From positions 32,139 to 96,138 of the forward strand of contig NMRA01000017.1 in the NCBI GenBank assembly GCA_002633005.1: 64,000 nt of DNA, read 5' to 3'. This DNA comes from Phoronis australis. Lineage: Eukaryota; Phoronida; Phoronidae. This document shows positions 35,389 through 47,180 of the stretch, in pieces; positions within the stretch are counted from its first letter, which is position 1; every line of letters begins with the position of its first letter. The notes beneath the pieces were generated by a model. It ran no database searches. It was given only the letters and a program-made list of their open reading frames with translations, and was not told the origin of the DNA. The translations under genes and the position numbers were made by a program.

Positions 35389-36012
35389 ATTGAAGTAATC
35401 AGAGCCAAACGCAATGAGTCTAAATGGATTAGTCGACCCAGAAAACCTGTGATACAATGTTTGAAGCAAGACGCACTAATCTGTTTGTACGAAGTTGTGC
35501 GATTCAAAATAGTTTTGGAGGCCATCTTGGAAAATGGCTGATGGTGTCACCACAGCCATGCAAAACTTTTCCAATGGATTTGTTGACCCACAAAAGATAG
35601 GTAAACCTTTTTGAATTTTTACTCTATCACATTCCACTCTCGAGTTATAATGATCATCTGCAAATCTGGAAGCCATTTTGTCTGCCATCTTGGAAATGGT
35701 GGAAGTAATCATTAGTGCCAAATGCAATGAGTCTCAATGAATTAATCGACCCAGAAAACCTATGATGCAACGTTTGAAGCAAGACGACACATTAATCTGT
35801 TCGTGCGAAGTTGTGCGACTCAAGTAGATTTGGCGGCCATCTTGGAAAATGGCGGACGGTGTCACCACAGCCATGCAAAACCACTACCAATGGATTTTTG
35901 ACCCACAAAACATAGGTAAACCTTCTTGAATTTTTTCTCTATCACAATCCACTCTTGAGTTATAGTGAGCATCAGAAAATCTGGCGGCCATTTTGTCCGC
36001 CATCTTGAAAAA
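35389..36012 (+). repeat. ~310-bp direct tandem duplication inside the right end of the 5.5-kb element
   Basis: Copy 1 (35389-35702) and copy 2 (35703-36012) share AATGAGTCT, GACCCAGAAAACCT, GGTGTCACCACAGCCATGCA and CTCGAGTTATA/CTTGAGTTATA. Each ends with the ATGGC/GCCATTTTGTC motifs of the terminal region. Confidence 0.8.
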
Positions 36013-36136
36013 CTAACTTCCGCCACTCCGATTCCGGTAGACTTTTTTTTCCCACTAAGGGTTGTGAAAGGATTTGATTTATGCAATAAAACCTTCTGTT
36101 GCAATTTTTTCCGGGTTATCCGCAGAATGACTGGAC

Positions 36137-39100
36137 TATAATTTAGGCAATCTATTCTGTCCAAACGCGCATTATGAATGCATTGAGTTTGACTGTGCGG
36201 CCGGTGATTGGGTGCAACAGCTCTTACTTTTCGTAACGTTTACACCCATGATACAGATACACCACTCTTATGTCAGATCCAATTCGTTGTTTGTTAACAG
36301 TATATGCGACTTTAATAACGATCCGCTGTAAGTCAAAGCTAAGGTCACGTGGTTCCTATATATGCTACGATTTTCCCTCTCATTTAGTTAAACTGATTAC
36401 CTCAGACCGTGCAAATATGTTTTTGATGATGTGTTTTGTAAGAACGGAATATGAAATTCAAACTACTGGTTCTCACAACTGGTCATAAAGGCCATCGGTA
36501 ATGATGGAAGGAGGTCGATTGTTTGAGCTTATGCAAAAAGGACCGGCTACGACCGAGCAAGCGACTTTTAAAGAAACGGTCCCCTGTGATCCGTTCCTCG
36601 GTGATACGTACGATTTTGGATAAATCCAGAACTAGTGGTCCTCAAACGTGCACATCGAAACTTCTTTCGAAACGAGCGGGTGGAGCGACTTTTCTTCACT
36701 GAACACACCAGCTCGAGACTTCATCTCGACTTCTCGGCGTTAACGCTTGCTGTAGTACACTCCCAAATGAAGTAAAATCAGTTCATGGAACAAGTCCCAA
36801 TGCCGATAACATGCTTATTGACAAACTGGGAGCACATGACCTCGGTTACCATCATTTATTCATTGTTAATATTGAAAGCCTGTAACTAGAGTAGTTCTGC
36901 TGGAAGCCTGTTGTCATATCGGACAAAAAACTGGGCGCAGCAGTTAACAAAGGAGACGGGTGTCAGCCTGGTGAAGCCATTCAATGGGAGGAAACTCTAA
37001 TCAGACCTGGTTTCATAACGTTCCATCGACCCCGTTTCTTGGGAGAAAAGCCAGGTCAAGCAAGGCCACGCGAAATCGTGACTCGGGAACAAAAGGCGGT
37101 GTTTCGGTAGTATGCTCAAGAGCTTACCAGCGTAATCTTGCAAAATAGCAGCTACTGCACATTGTTCGGTGTGGTTGGATGATGAATTGTGGGATAGAAC
37201 TGAACTGTGTTCGGTGTGGTTGGAAAGGTCAATTATTTCATAGAACTGTACACTGTTCAGTGTACGTGTGGTTGGAATGGTGAATTGTGGGATAGAAAGA
37301 AGTGCACTGTTCGCCACAAGGCTAGTGTATTGCGCCGATGGAACGGAGCCATTGCCTCATATTCGAGGTCATATGCATTTTGGCGTTAACATTTTGTTGT
37401 GTACAAGCCACCTCGCTGAACTCCTCAATCTGCATAAGTCGTCACTTTTTCTTGTTCTCGTTTACGCGCCCATATATTTACAAGTAAAAGTCCGCGGTTA
37501 ATACGTCGTTTTAAAGTACTCGCACAAATATGCAATCATGCTTTGATACATGCAGACATGAGGCGAGATCGCCATACCGTCTGTTTAAAAGTCTGTGTTG
37601 TTTAATTTTATCATCAATTATCTGAACGAATTTGACTGTCTGGTACAAAATGTGTACTTGGCACCTAAAAATGTTTGCCGTGGATGTCCGTCCATTATCC
37701 TGGAAATGATTTTGCGCCAACAAATATCCCCTAAGGTACTCTTTCACAAAAAGTGGCGTGCTCTTTCAGAAACATGTTTTTCGTATCACATTCAGTTGTG
37801 ATGTCACTGGAAGCGGTTATACCAACTTGCTTTCCCTGTGTCGGCAGTTTAGCTACTCTAAGAGTAGTACGGTAACACCGTGACTTCCGTTGACAATTCA
37901 TATGGTTCTTTTTAGTTAAGCATCAAAATTGAGAAAAAATGACATTTTGCCACGTTTCACATACCTTTGTCCATTGCTATTAGCAATACTAGCAGCGAAA
38001 TAAATGCATCAGTCTCCCACTGTTGCTATCGTCAACTCCGCCTTCCGCCAGGAATCGCATTATCTACAAAATGAGAAAAACGAGAAGGGTTGACAGACAT
38101 GTCCATCATTTGTTTCCAGAGAGGGCGCTCTTCAGAAGCTAATGTTTGCACTCTGTAATAGTTGTCTTCTTGGATGTAAAAATTTTGAATCAACTTGATT
38201 TGGAAAATTCGTGCGTGTCAAGTTTTCTCGGACTTTTTCAAAGTATGGTAAGGCTCCCGTTCTCTAAGACAAGTTTTCAAACTCAGCCCGCCTAAAACGA
38301 GTGTCCATAGTCTGGAAAAATTCGGCATTGGTAGTAGTTGACAAATGTTCCATTTTTAATCTTAGTTTGTCAGTCTTCTATTTATGTTACGTTGGTTCTT
38401 ATTATTTTGGACTGAACTCGGACGAAGGCAACTGTATAGTGCCTACCGCCTTGACAATTACCTTTAGAACAAATACCTTTGCGATTTTAAAACAACCCTG
38501 TTCAAAACAACGCAAAACATTATGATAAAGATTTTAATTTGAGAGTTGTTGAAAGAAGATATTGCGGACATTGTTCGGCGGCTGATTTATCATATTTCGT
38601 ACCAAAAACTAGCACAAACAATTGTGGCTCACGTGAGCGCTGTTTACATAAATTCATTAAATAAGCATTAGAAAGTGTTAATTGCTCCCCTTCACTATGA
38701 CGGAAATGGACATTAGGCAAAATCACAATCCGGAAAATCAGGCCTTGTCTAAGAGGAAAATCAACAAAAATCAAAGAGGCCGATTTAATTTACATTTTCA
38801 CGTTTGCTTTATCGTCTGCCAAAACAACACTTTGTGGAAAGTCAATCTTATCATTTCAATTTATTTAGTGTCCTTTGACTCAATAGATTTCAAATTTACG
38901 TTTGTTCAGGTAAGTTCTATACACGAACGCGAAGGTAAATAAAGATGTTGTCTTCATAGCTGCGGCTGCTCTTTTGGAAGTTGGCAAAATATCTGTATTT
39001 CACTCAAATGTTGTTTACTTGCCACTTAAGTGTACTTTGTGTGAATGATTAGTTTACTGTGTGCTACCGTGTTTCCTTCCCTTGACGACAATAATCATTG

Positions 39101-39163
39101 GTCTATTTCCAAAATCCATATAATAATTAATTACTATTCCACCATTTACGGGTCAAGTTCGAG
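36137..39163. other. Intergenic region between the 5.5-kb element and the six-cysteine gene
   Basis: Apart from the tandem repeat at 37158, no gene or element was recognised. Confidence 0.4.
37158..37305 (+). repeat. ~48-bp tandem repeat (three copies)
   Basis: Three units share TGTTCGGTGTGGTTGGA and GAATTGTGGGATAGAACTG with substitutions and an insertion in the third. Confidence 0.7.
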
Positions 39164-39170
39164 TATAAAA
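39164..39170 (+). promoter_or_regulatory. TATA box of the six-cysteine protein gene
   Basis: TATAAAA lies 53 bases before the start codon. A transcription start about 30 bases downstream would give a 5' leader of roughly 25 bases, plausible for a TATA-driven gene. Position is seen; function is inferred. Confidence 0.5.
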
Positions 39171-39222
39171 TCGACAACAGGCAGTGAAAATCTCGTCTTT
39201 TTCCAAGGGCGTATCTGTCAAA

Positions 39223-39307
39223 ATGTTCACAGGTGTCCTTTTGCTGTCTTTTGGAGTGACGCTCACAGCGGCTTTTTCTTCGATAGATTCTTATACTGAA
39301 CTGACGT
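39223..39307 (+). CDS. Exon 1 of six-cysteine protein gene
   Basis: The ATG in a CAAA-ATG context opens a signal peptide and 28 codons. The donor is CTGACGT|GTAAGT, phase 1. The split codon T|GT makes the first mature cysteine. Confidence 0.7.
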
Positions 39308-42300
39308 GTAAGTGTTTGCTTTTAGTTTTAATCCTGACTACTTTTACTTTTACTTTATATATAGTTGAAAAAACAAAGCTTTGTTTATGTATTATTATTA
39401 TTATACGTATACTTGTAGAGCAAGTCCTGAATATTCATTGTACTACTTTTACGATGTAAGCTTTTGATTTGATGTGTTCTCGCGTTGCTTAGGGATTTGG
39501 TTTATGAAAAGTGACCAAGACTTAAGGGGAAGGAGCAAGATGAAAATTTTTTAGATTATAATTTGCGAAGTCACATGCATGACAAACAAGCCTGAGGCCA
39601 GCGTTACAGTTCACCAGCAGGTGGGCCCCTTCTGTAAATCGTAGATTCGCGTCATCTGACATTATGAACAGACGACATCTTCGATCAGTTGATGCGTGTC
39701 GGTGGTGGCTGCACCAGCAGCCCAGCTATTTACACGTTTCAGTTACCAAAAGGCCCTGTGTCAGCCAAAGAGACCGTAAGAATGATACCATTGTTGTCCA
39801 AGCAAAACATGACATTTTTCAGAGAAATTTCGGTTTCCCGATTATAGACTATCGGTGAGGTTTACAGAATTCATTGCCAAAGCAAAATATGACACTTTTC
39901 AGAAAACTTGAGCCATAAAAATTAAATTGTTGGTTCTAAAAACTCAATTTGTTTGGCAAGGAAATGAAAAAGCTTCCTTAATTTATTAAAATGTTTTTGT
40001 GTCAAAATACATATAAACTATGTCTGAAGAAACAACGACTTATTTGGTGTTTATACGCACTCCTTGACCATGTGAAATATGGAAATGATTTCTTTTCGGA
40101 CATTCAGTAGGTTTCCACGCATACAGTTCGTAACGCCATGCTGACGACTGACGCAATTTGCGCTAGACTCCTGCTATAAGGTCAGGGTTGTTGTCAAAAA
40201 CACAAGATTGTCGGTAAATATTGTGAACTGGCGGCCTATAGGGTGAGTCTATACATTCCGTGGGGATAGGTACAGGCGCTATGATCCTTTTCTTCATTGT
40301 GCATTCCAGGTACCTAAGGTAACCTTTTGATTTGCAAAATTTAGAACAGGTTTTGTTCCATTTGAATATGAAGCTGAACAGGTAGTCCATTATGTTCGCA
40401 CGCATGAGGTATTGAGTCTTTTTCAGGTGCAGAAAAGATTGCTAAGGTAGCCAGTGGCGAACCATTCAATGCCAAATGTGATTGTAAGGAAGACGTCAAT
40501 CAACTGACTCCAACCAGGCTAATGTAAGTTGCTACAAATATTGTCTTAATGTAGGTTTGCTTCAATTTTATCACCACAGGCCACAACCCAACAAAAGTGT
40601 TACGTTTTCATCATGTGTGAGCGACCGGTGCTCAGAATAGCGTTCCGTGCGTTGATCGACTGATCACCGGTTCGAGTTCAAATAATTTGTTTTATCTCGA
40701 CCGAGCGTAAACAAGTCAACTCAAACAAGACTCCAAACGTAATGTCTGTTCTAATGTTCTAACCAGTGCTGTGAACCATTCACTTGTGATGGTTGAGTTC
40801 TTAAGTAAGTTAAACCACAAGGATTGTAACTTCCATTTAAATAGATTTCGTCATCCTTACTGTAAGGATGACGAAATCTGTTTAGATGGAAGCCATGACA
40901 ATGAAGTGACTCGTCAAAGATGACGCGCATACATCATGCTTCATAGAACCACTACACCTCTCCCTTACTATGAAGTTTTTCTGTAGAAACGCTTGCTATT
41001 TTCCTAGCCCTTCTTTTTCCAATTCATCACGCTGTTTTCTCTCTAGAAAAGCAAGATCTCGCGAGATTCCGCGATATAGTTAGCTTATCGTGCATCTTCA
41101 GTGGCTAGATTTTTCTGGCCGCGAGACAGTTTTTGAACACGAGTCTTCTTGGATTATGCGGGCCATTTTTATTACCCGTTGCCTTGGTAATCGCTAATAT
41201 TGTTGCATTCTGGTAGGCAAACTGTGGTTCTATGATGTACTAGTCTGAACTTTTTTCTTTGGTACTGTATGGTGTAGAATCGTCCTATTACCCCCATAGC
41301 GCGGTCGAAGCAGCCCTATGCGTTTTCTCCAAATCGGCCCACGCAGATTGCGGAGTACCACACACTTGCTGTTGAGACTTACCAGCTCCTTTAGCCTGTT
41401 TACCTTGAGCAGTATGAGAAGGTGAATGCATTAATGAATCTAACTTACATCGAGTTTGAGGAGTATTGGGAAACTCATTGGGTGATTAGCAAGACACCAG
41501 TGGGCTATGCCTTCATAATTTTTTTTAAAATTTTATGGCCGCTTTTGGAGGTAACAGGTGTTGCCTTTTACGAAATTGTTGCATTTTACGGCGTGTCAGT
41601 CTATGCCCTTCGAGTCCGTTTAACTTCAGTGCCTACACCACCCCGTTCATGTGAACACGTTTACCCGATGTGTGTATTTGCCTTCAAATGAGCGACAGAC
41701 ATTTTTTCAAAATCCTGGTACAATCCGATGCTGGATTTCCAGAGAAAACAATGGTGCGTTCTGTAGACTCAAGAACCTGTGCGATTTCCCCCCATGCATA
41801 GCAAGCGAAACATATGATCACGCACTAGCTTTACTAGCGAGATTCTTGCGTCTACAGAACGCAGACTAAGTGAGCCATTCTCAATGAATCGCGACAATTC
41901 GACACCTGAGACACTCGATTTCAAGTATCTTCATATGGAGCTAACATATTATTTTTTCTTAGTTTAACATATGAATAATAAGTTTTGAACATTTTCTTCA
42001 GCTCAGCAAGTGCAGTTATAGAGTTCTTTTGTTGTTTTATTAGAGCAACAAGATAATTTACTTGAAAACTGAAATTCGCGTTCGTTGGGTCAATTTTCGC
42101 TTTAGTTTGTAATCAATTTGACAACAAACAATCTCATTGTGCAATTTTATCAATCAGCATGCTTGGTAAAACCAAGAAAAACATCTCTTAGTATTTTCTA
42201 CTTTCTTGTGTATTCTTCATGGACATATAAAATTAAACTTTTGAATTAAAATTTTTGCTTTTTTAAAACTGGTCGTTTGTTTATAACGATGTTTTATAAA

Positions 42301-45300
42301 AACAGGTGCCGTGGTGTTTGCACTTTTCTTAATCTTCATTAGGAACTATCGATCATTCAAAAACTGGTAGCCAATATCCGGTAACGTGATGACTAAGAAA
42401 TCCTGAAGTGAATTTAAAAACGTCTCGTAAATGGCACAAGATGTCCCGTAAGTGAGGGGCAAGTGATAATGTGACGTTGGTTATTATTTCTGACCCCCAA
42501 CACTTCAGGAAATAACTTGTATGAAATAATGACGGATAGTATACGTATTTAAGGCTATTTCTTGTCACCTGTATGAGTTGATGTAACTGATTATGTAATA
42601 AAAATGGCAACAGATTATATTTCAAGCGTCCGTGTTGCAAGAAGGCACATGGAGACATTTGTAACACAACTCACATGTACATGTACTGGTAAATCCAAAA
42701 GTTTGCATTCAACATTTTTACAACATCTGCTATACAACTGTGCCTGACATATAACACGTCAAAAGCCATGTCCCGTAAATGACGACTTAAGGTAATTCAA
42801 GCTTTGACAATTAATCTAAAGACTGTTAAGGTTAAAAACCTTTTCACGGCAATGTTAACTTGGCTTTAAAATTCATTAGGAGAAATCAAGGTAGTCCAGC
42901 AATTCATCTGACGCCTTGAACGCTCTGCGGCTCTTCCCAGCAGGTGCTAGGTCCAGGACGAGCTTCAGGATGTCATCTTTCCGGAGCCAAATCTTGTTTC
43001 CTTCGGTCACATAAGCAATCCACTCATTTTACTGGACGGCTGCACGAAGTTGACTTCCACAGGCAAATCGACATCATCTGTGTCCACGACTTGTCCGAGA
43101 TATCATCGACCTTCATATTTACAAACAAAATCGCTTTGCTTCACTTATATATTGACTTCTTTGGTCTCAGCTAAAACTCTCTTGTCTTTCGACTTTTTGT
43201 ACTTCTGTCAGTCCTGACACTGGTACGAAAGACCCGTAAGTCGTTCAGTTTCTGTTCTAAGCCATTCGTCACGAAGTTGTGCCTTTTTACGTGCTCCGTA
43301 GACTATTCTTTCATCCGCTGCGACTTGAATTTTGGCATTCTGCAACACAAACAAAGGTGACAAACTCTAATTAATAGGTATTAAATAAAATGAAACGATG
43401 TCATCACTATTTTTGCAAGGTCAGCTGCATTAAGTTATGTATCGTCACACATAATAATTCAATTACTACTTAAAATGAATTTAATTTGAGTGAAAATAAA
43501 ACAAATCACTTACGGGACACTGAATGTCATTTACGTGACAATTTTTTACGAGAACTTATCAAGACCAACGTCAAGCAAATTCTAATCAAAGCATGTTTTA
43601 CAGGAAGCATTCCGTCACTTCTTTTAGTACGTTAATAACAACCTTAAAACATGCCAATTAGAAAAGGGAGATTACAGAAAACTTACCCAAACGTTCTGCT
43701 GACTTCTTTAGTGAGTATTTTCAGACAGTATCAAAGTCGGCTGAAGCGCAAGTGCTCGTTCTTGAAAAATTGACCTACATTCATGTCACACATGCCAATA
43801 GTAAGTGAAATTAATTGGACTTGACCTAATTATAAAATTGTCGTCCCGTAAATGAAGGCTCGTAAGATAAGCAACCAATTTCAAATGCCAAAATTTTTCC
43901 TAAATGTCCGCCATTAACTTTCAAATCTGTGCATTGATTTCGCACATCACCATAGCTTTGTAGAGTTATTTTAGTTTCCACATCTTCATTTTAACCAACG
44001 CACTATTGTTGAGTTTATGCACGTCTCGTAAATGATTCAAAAAAAAATTCCACCGCGCTTCTTGAAAAGCAGTGCCATGCAGCCACTTTCAGATGAGGCA
44101 AAGGTTTAAATAAAATTAATGCAGTCGCCGTTTTTTGTGTAATACAAATTATTGATCGCGAATTTACTAAAATATCTCTTGAAACTTTTTTTTACAAAAA
44201 CACGCCAATGAGATCTCGTAAATGATTTGAGATTTGGCTTCACTCAGTAAACATGGTGCTAATTAAAATTTATTTTTTGTTCATGAAAAACGTTGACTTT
44301 CTCTTTGAATATGTCTCACTGAGTTTCCGAATCGCAATTATTCTTTTCGAATGGACAAGTCATTGTAACAAAAAAGAGCCTGTTTCTACGTTGTTGTTTT
44401 TTCAGCTTCACGTAATTTTATGGAACCCTAAGCTACAGGGTGCATTGTGACACCTACCATGTAAACTGTAGCCGGTCATAAGACACAGCACGCACATTAG
44501 ACATATTTTTCTTTATTTTAAAGGTCTTTGACGTTGTTTCATGACTTCGGACATTCTGTGTGGTGAGCTGAACATTGGCTTTACCATTTGCCGCGATTCA
44601 TTGAGAATGAATTTAGTATTTCTTCTTCAGAACAAGACTGCTTATTGTTGTGCATTGGGATCTACAGTAGAGGTCGTGGCAGGACATTACTTAATAACAT
44701 TTTACCGATTTCCATTACAGAATTGCTAATCCGTTGGCCCCACACTACGGTGTCATTTCTGGCCGTAAGTTGAGGTTAGTGAGATATGAGGGACCCGACG
44801 CCAAAGTTACTGCCTTGAAAGCGTTTGAATCTACAAAAGCGATGGAAGACTTCGTCTGCAAATGCTACACTGGTGAGTTTCGCCAAACACATTCTGTCTA
44901 CATTGTGTGTTCATGAAAGAAATTGGTGTCCAATACACAGTAGTTTGGCACGCGTAACGGGTTGAAGTTTTATGAAACTGGAAATATTAAAGCTGCATTT
45001 CGTCGCTTGCTTTCATAAAATCGATCACATATCTCTTACCGCAATAGATTCTATTTTCGTTAGTAACAAGAACATCTAAAACATCAGCGACCTATAATAG
45101 ATTGACCAACCCTAAAATCGAGAAGTCGAGAATGGCTCTTGTAAGCATTGTCTGTGTCTTGACTATCACTGTAAAATTAATATGAGACCGATTTAATGAG
45201 ACTAAAAGGTAAATTAATTCGATTTTCATTTTAGACAGCTAAACAGGTTGAAATTGAGCTTTAATTTTGTTATTTTGTTTCTCTCCCAATACTATCCTAA

Positions 45301-46034
45301 GTCCATCCTATCAGGTGTGAATTGAAATCCATCTTGTACACTCGAATATGTGCACGACTATAAAAAGTTTTACTTTTTGGTTTCTTGGTCTTAGAATGCT
45401 ACAAATGTGAAAAAATGTGTGAGACGCCTAGCAGTTTTCCGTTACAAGCGCTTAAACTAAAACACATTTGGACAAAAAGTGAAATAGGCATGGGTTACTA
45501 AAAAGTCATCTTTAATTAAATTAATTTAGTGATTAAATTCCTTTCGAAAGCAGACTAGTTTCGTTACACGGTGTCAGTTTTATGGTTGTGTTTTGTCGTA
45601 AGTAAATGTTACTTCTAGATTTTGAGTATCTCAAAGTTTTAGATTTTGGCTTCTTCATAAAAAGTTGCACCTTTGAATGTTTTTCGTCCATATTTTATTT
45701 TGACTCCCTTTGCATTTGAAATAATTATAAAAACTATGTTGTCACTTCGTTTTTAAACTATTGTAGCTCAAACAGCGCCACATAAGAATGCACCACGTGA
45801 CCTCAGAAGCGCGCCAATTTCAAAATCACGATCACACCCAATAAGATAAATATAGCTCATTAATTACACCGCTGTATTTCTGTAGATGGCGCTTATGTTC
45901 TGTTGTTGGGATTGTAAAAGAAGTTTAGTGGATCAGAGCAATCTGTGACAGAAAGATCTTTCTAAGCGTGCAAATTGTATTTTCCAGATCTCCCTTGCTT
46001 GACTCACAGCATGGAGATGTTCTGGGGGAAATAA
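39223..46034 (+). CDS. Small secreted six-cysteine protein (126 aa, four exons), family unknown
   Basis: Gene-level entry; the CDS joins 39223-39307, 40427-40523, 44721-44872 and 45988-46034, phases 1, 2, 1, all GT-AG, 381 nt with the stop. Residues 1-17 are a signal peptide (MFTGVLLLSFGVTLTAA). The mature part has six cysteines at 29, 46, 48, 107, 109 and 115, including the paired motifs CDC and CKC, with a basic middle (RKLRLVRYEG). No family is recognised; a small extracellular disulfide-bonded factor is the most that can be said. A TATA box at 39164 and an AATAAA signal at 46159 bracket the gene. The introns are 1.1, 4.2 and 1.1 kb; the second carries a SINE-like head, a near-perfect palindrome and a decayed transposon. 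Confidence 0.7.
40427..40523 (+). CDS. Exon 2 of six-cysteine protein gene
   Basis: The acceptor GAGTCTTTTTCAG is followed by CAEKIAKVASGEPFNA and a CDC motif, ending CTAAT|GTAAGT in phase 2. The frame is open only in the phase set by exon 1. Confidence 0.7.
40615..40695 (+). repeat. tRNA-like SINE head (degenerate)
   Basis: GGTTCGAGTTC at 40669-40679 fits a pol III box B, and GTGCTCAGAATAGCG at 40629 is a weak box A at tRNA-like distance. No cloverleaf with matched acceptor arms is apparent, so this is read as a tRNA-derived SINE or tRNA relic, not a working tRNA. Confidence 0.4.
40700..40815 (+). repeat. Dispersed repeat family F, copy
   Basis: GTCTGTTCTAATGTTCTAAC followed by CAGTGCTGTGAA and TGATGGTTGAGTTCTT recurs near 60360-60470. 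Confidence 0.5.
40830..40892. repeat. Near-perfect 31-bp palindrome
   Basis: CTTCCATTTAAATAGATTTC and onward is mirrored on the other side of a single central T, with two mismatches in 31 pairs. The near absence of a loop argues against a microRNA hairpin and for a recent inverted duplication or foldback end. Confidence 0.8.
41030..41150 (+). repeat. Dispersed family B, degenerate copy
   Basis: GAAAAGCAAGATCTCGCGAG and TTTTTCTGGCCGCGAGACAG match the copies at 2136 and 54480. It lies in intron 2 of the six-cysteine gene. Confidence 0.5.
42420..44235. mobile_element. Decayed DNA element with repeated CGTAAATGA motifs
   Basis: The motif TCCCGTAAATGA or TCTCGTAAATGA, with variants, occurs at about 42424, 42443, 42775, 43513 and 43529 (both inverted), 43845, 44029 and 44216. 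Such spaced motifs in both orientations resemble subterminal transposase-binding sites. A broken minus-strand ORF lies among them. No clear TIR pair was found; ends are approximate. Confidence 0.35.
42900..43345 (-). pseudogene. Broken basic N-terminal ORF of a transposon-like protein
   Basis: On the minus strand the sequence begins MPKFKSQRMKE, meets a stop, and continues in another frame as ARKKAQLRDEWLRTETERL, then KYKKSKDKRVLAETKEV. The order of a basic MPK-start, RKKAQL and TETER segments recalls the N-terminus of a repetitive protein seen in many animal genomes; that memory is loose and was not checked. At least one frameshift and several stops make it nonfunctional. Confidence 0.3.
44721..44872 (+). 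CDS. Exon 3 of six-cysteine protein gene
   Basis: The acceptor TTTCCATTACAG leads into IANPLAPHYGVISGRKLRL and ends with the CKC motif at ACTG|GTGAGT. Phase 2 in and phase 1 out fit both neighbours. Confidence 0.7.
45988..46034 (+). CDS. Exon 4 of six-cysteine protein gene (stop)
   Basis: The acceptor TTGTATTTTCCAG gives G|AT (Asp112), then LPCLTHSMEMFWGK and TAA. The sixth cysteine is here. Confidence 0.6.
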
Positions 46035-46158
46035 GTAGATTGTCCAACCAAACACGAGGCGGCGCTGGTGAAGACATGTGGATATCGACGGGATTCTTCT
46101 TTTAGTCTGCAGGCTTTAGTCCTTCATTTCAGGATCACTCAAGTAGCTTATTTTATTC

Positions 46159-46164
46159 AATAAA
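46159..46164 (+). terminator. Poly(A) signal AATAAA of the six-cysteine protein gene
   Basis: A canonical AATAAA lies 125 bases after the stop codon, a normal distance for a compact 3' UTR. Confidence 0.55.
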
Positions 46165-47180
46165 GAGGTTTCAGACACATGCTAGTAATTTCATGTCGTA
46201 CTGCAGCTAGACAGTGAGAAGGTGATAATTAACACTATACAATTCACACAGCTTATCACGTACAACGACACAGACTTTAGTTAAAGTTTGAAAACGGATT
46301 TTTTGAGATTTTTTCACTGAGCAAAAAGAAATAACTGTTAGGCTTTACCTTAACCGCAATGTATAAACTACACAAAACCTGTCCCAAGCCTTTCCATACG
46401 ATAAAAATTTTAGTGTCCATCCCAAAACCGGATAAATCAAAGCTTCTGTGAGTAATCTGGCAAAAAGAGATCAATTTATATGATTGACTAATTCCTTTAA
46501 AAGTTGATAATAATCGCTGCCTGGTAATCTTTCAATTGGCGGCAGTGATACGCCTGCTGTACCTTCACTTAATATTGTTGGCGTGGAGAACACTTGTTAA
46601 ACACCTTCAGGAATTTCACTTTTTAATTTGATTTTCTTAGAAGGATGAAAATCCCAATGACTGATAGAAACTTATTTTTTAAAATCGGTTAATTTACAAT
46701 GGAAAAATTCCCGGCACACACAAATATTAGGCTACTAAAAAACACCAAATTTGACAGACTTTTCTCCACAAAATTACCACTTCCCTGCAAGTGCCAGAAA
46801 AAATTCGACTACAGATTCAGAATGCTTGTACTCTCTAAATACTACAAATGTGGTCATAGTATGCCCATTACTCGTGACCGGCTACTTTTTGATCTGTTTG
46901 ACAGCCACCTGAAATCGCACCCGGTTTCTCGGACAGCAGACTACAGGGGTTGAAAGCAAATGACAGTCACCATTTTGCACCAAAAGTAGGTAACGGCTAA
47001 AAACTTAGCTTTTCTCATTCAAAAACACAGGTAAATCAGTTTCCTGGCACTTGTTTTCAACAAATTCTTCGAACCACCCGTCAAACCTGACGTACCTGCG
47101 CCCTGTAGCCTACACACGCGTTTAGTTCCTTGATCCACCGGCAGGGAATGTTTTTGGGTTTGAGAGTAATAGAGTTCAAG
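46165..47180. other. Intergenic region between the six-cysteine gene and SMARCD
   Basis: One plus-strand open stretch at 46699-46950 begins with ATG and reads as plausible protein (for example DRLLFDLFDSHLKSHPVSR), but no splice context or family supports it. The SMARCD promoter should lie in the last few hundred bases; no TATA box stands out. Confidence 0.4.

Larger units (their letters stand above)
30631..36136 (+). mobile_element. 5.5-kb DNA transposon-like element with ~150-bp TIRs
   Basis: GTCCAGTCATTCT at 30631 is matched in reverse at 36124-36136, and the inverted similarity continues about 150 bases inward (shared AAAAATTGCAACAGAAGGTT and TTTTTCAAGATGGCGG). TATA flanks both ends; it may be a TATA or TA target duplication or part of the TIR. 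The interior has plus-strand remnants of one long protein (31739-35040), broken by frameshifts and stops. Many CAAGATGGCGG/AAAATGGC motifs cluster inside both ends. The superfamily was not identified. Confidence 0.75.

Noticed and set aside
40615-40695. Functional tRNA gene
   Set aside because: Box B is good but box A is weak and no matched acceptor stem or proper anticodon arm was found.
40830-40892. MicroRNA precursor
   Set aside because: There is essentially no terminal loop, which a Dicer/Drosha substrate needs.
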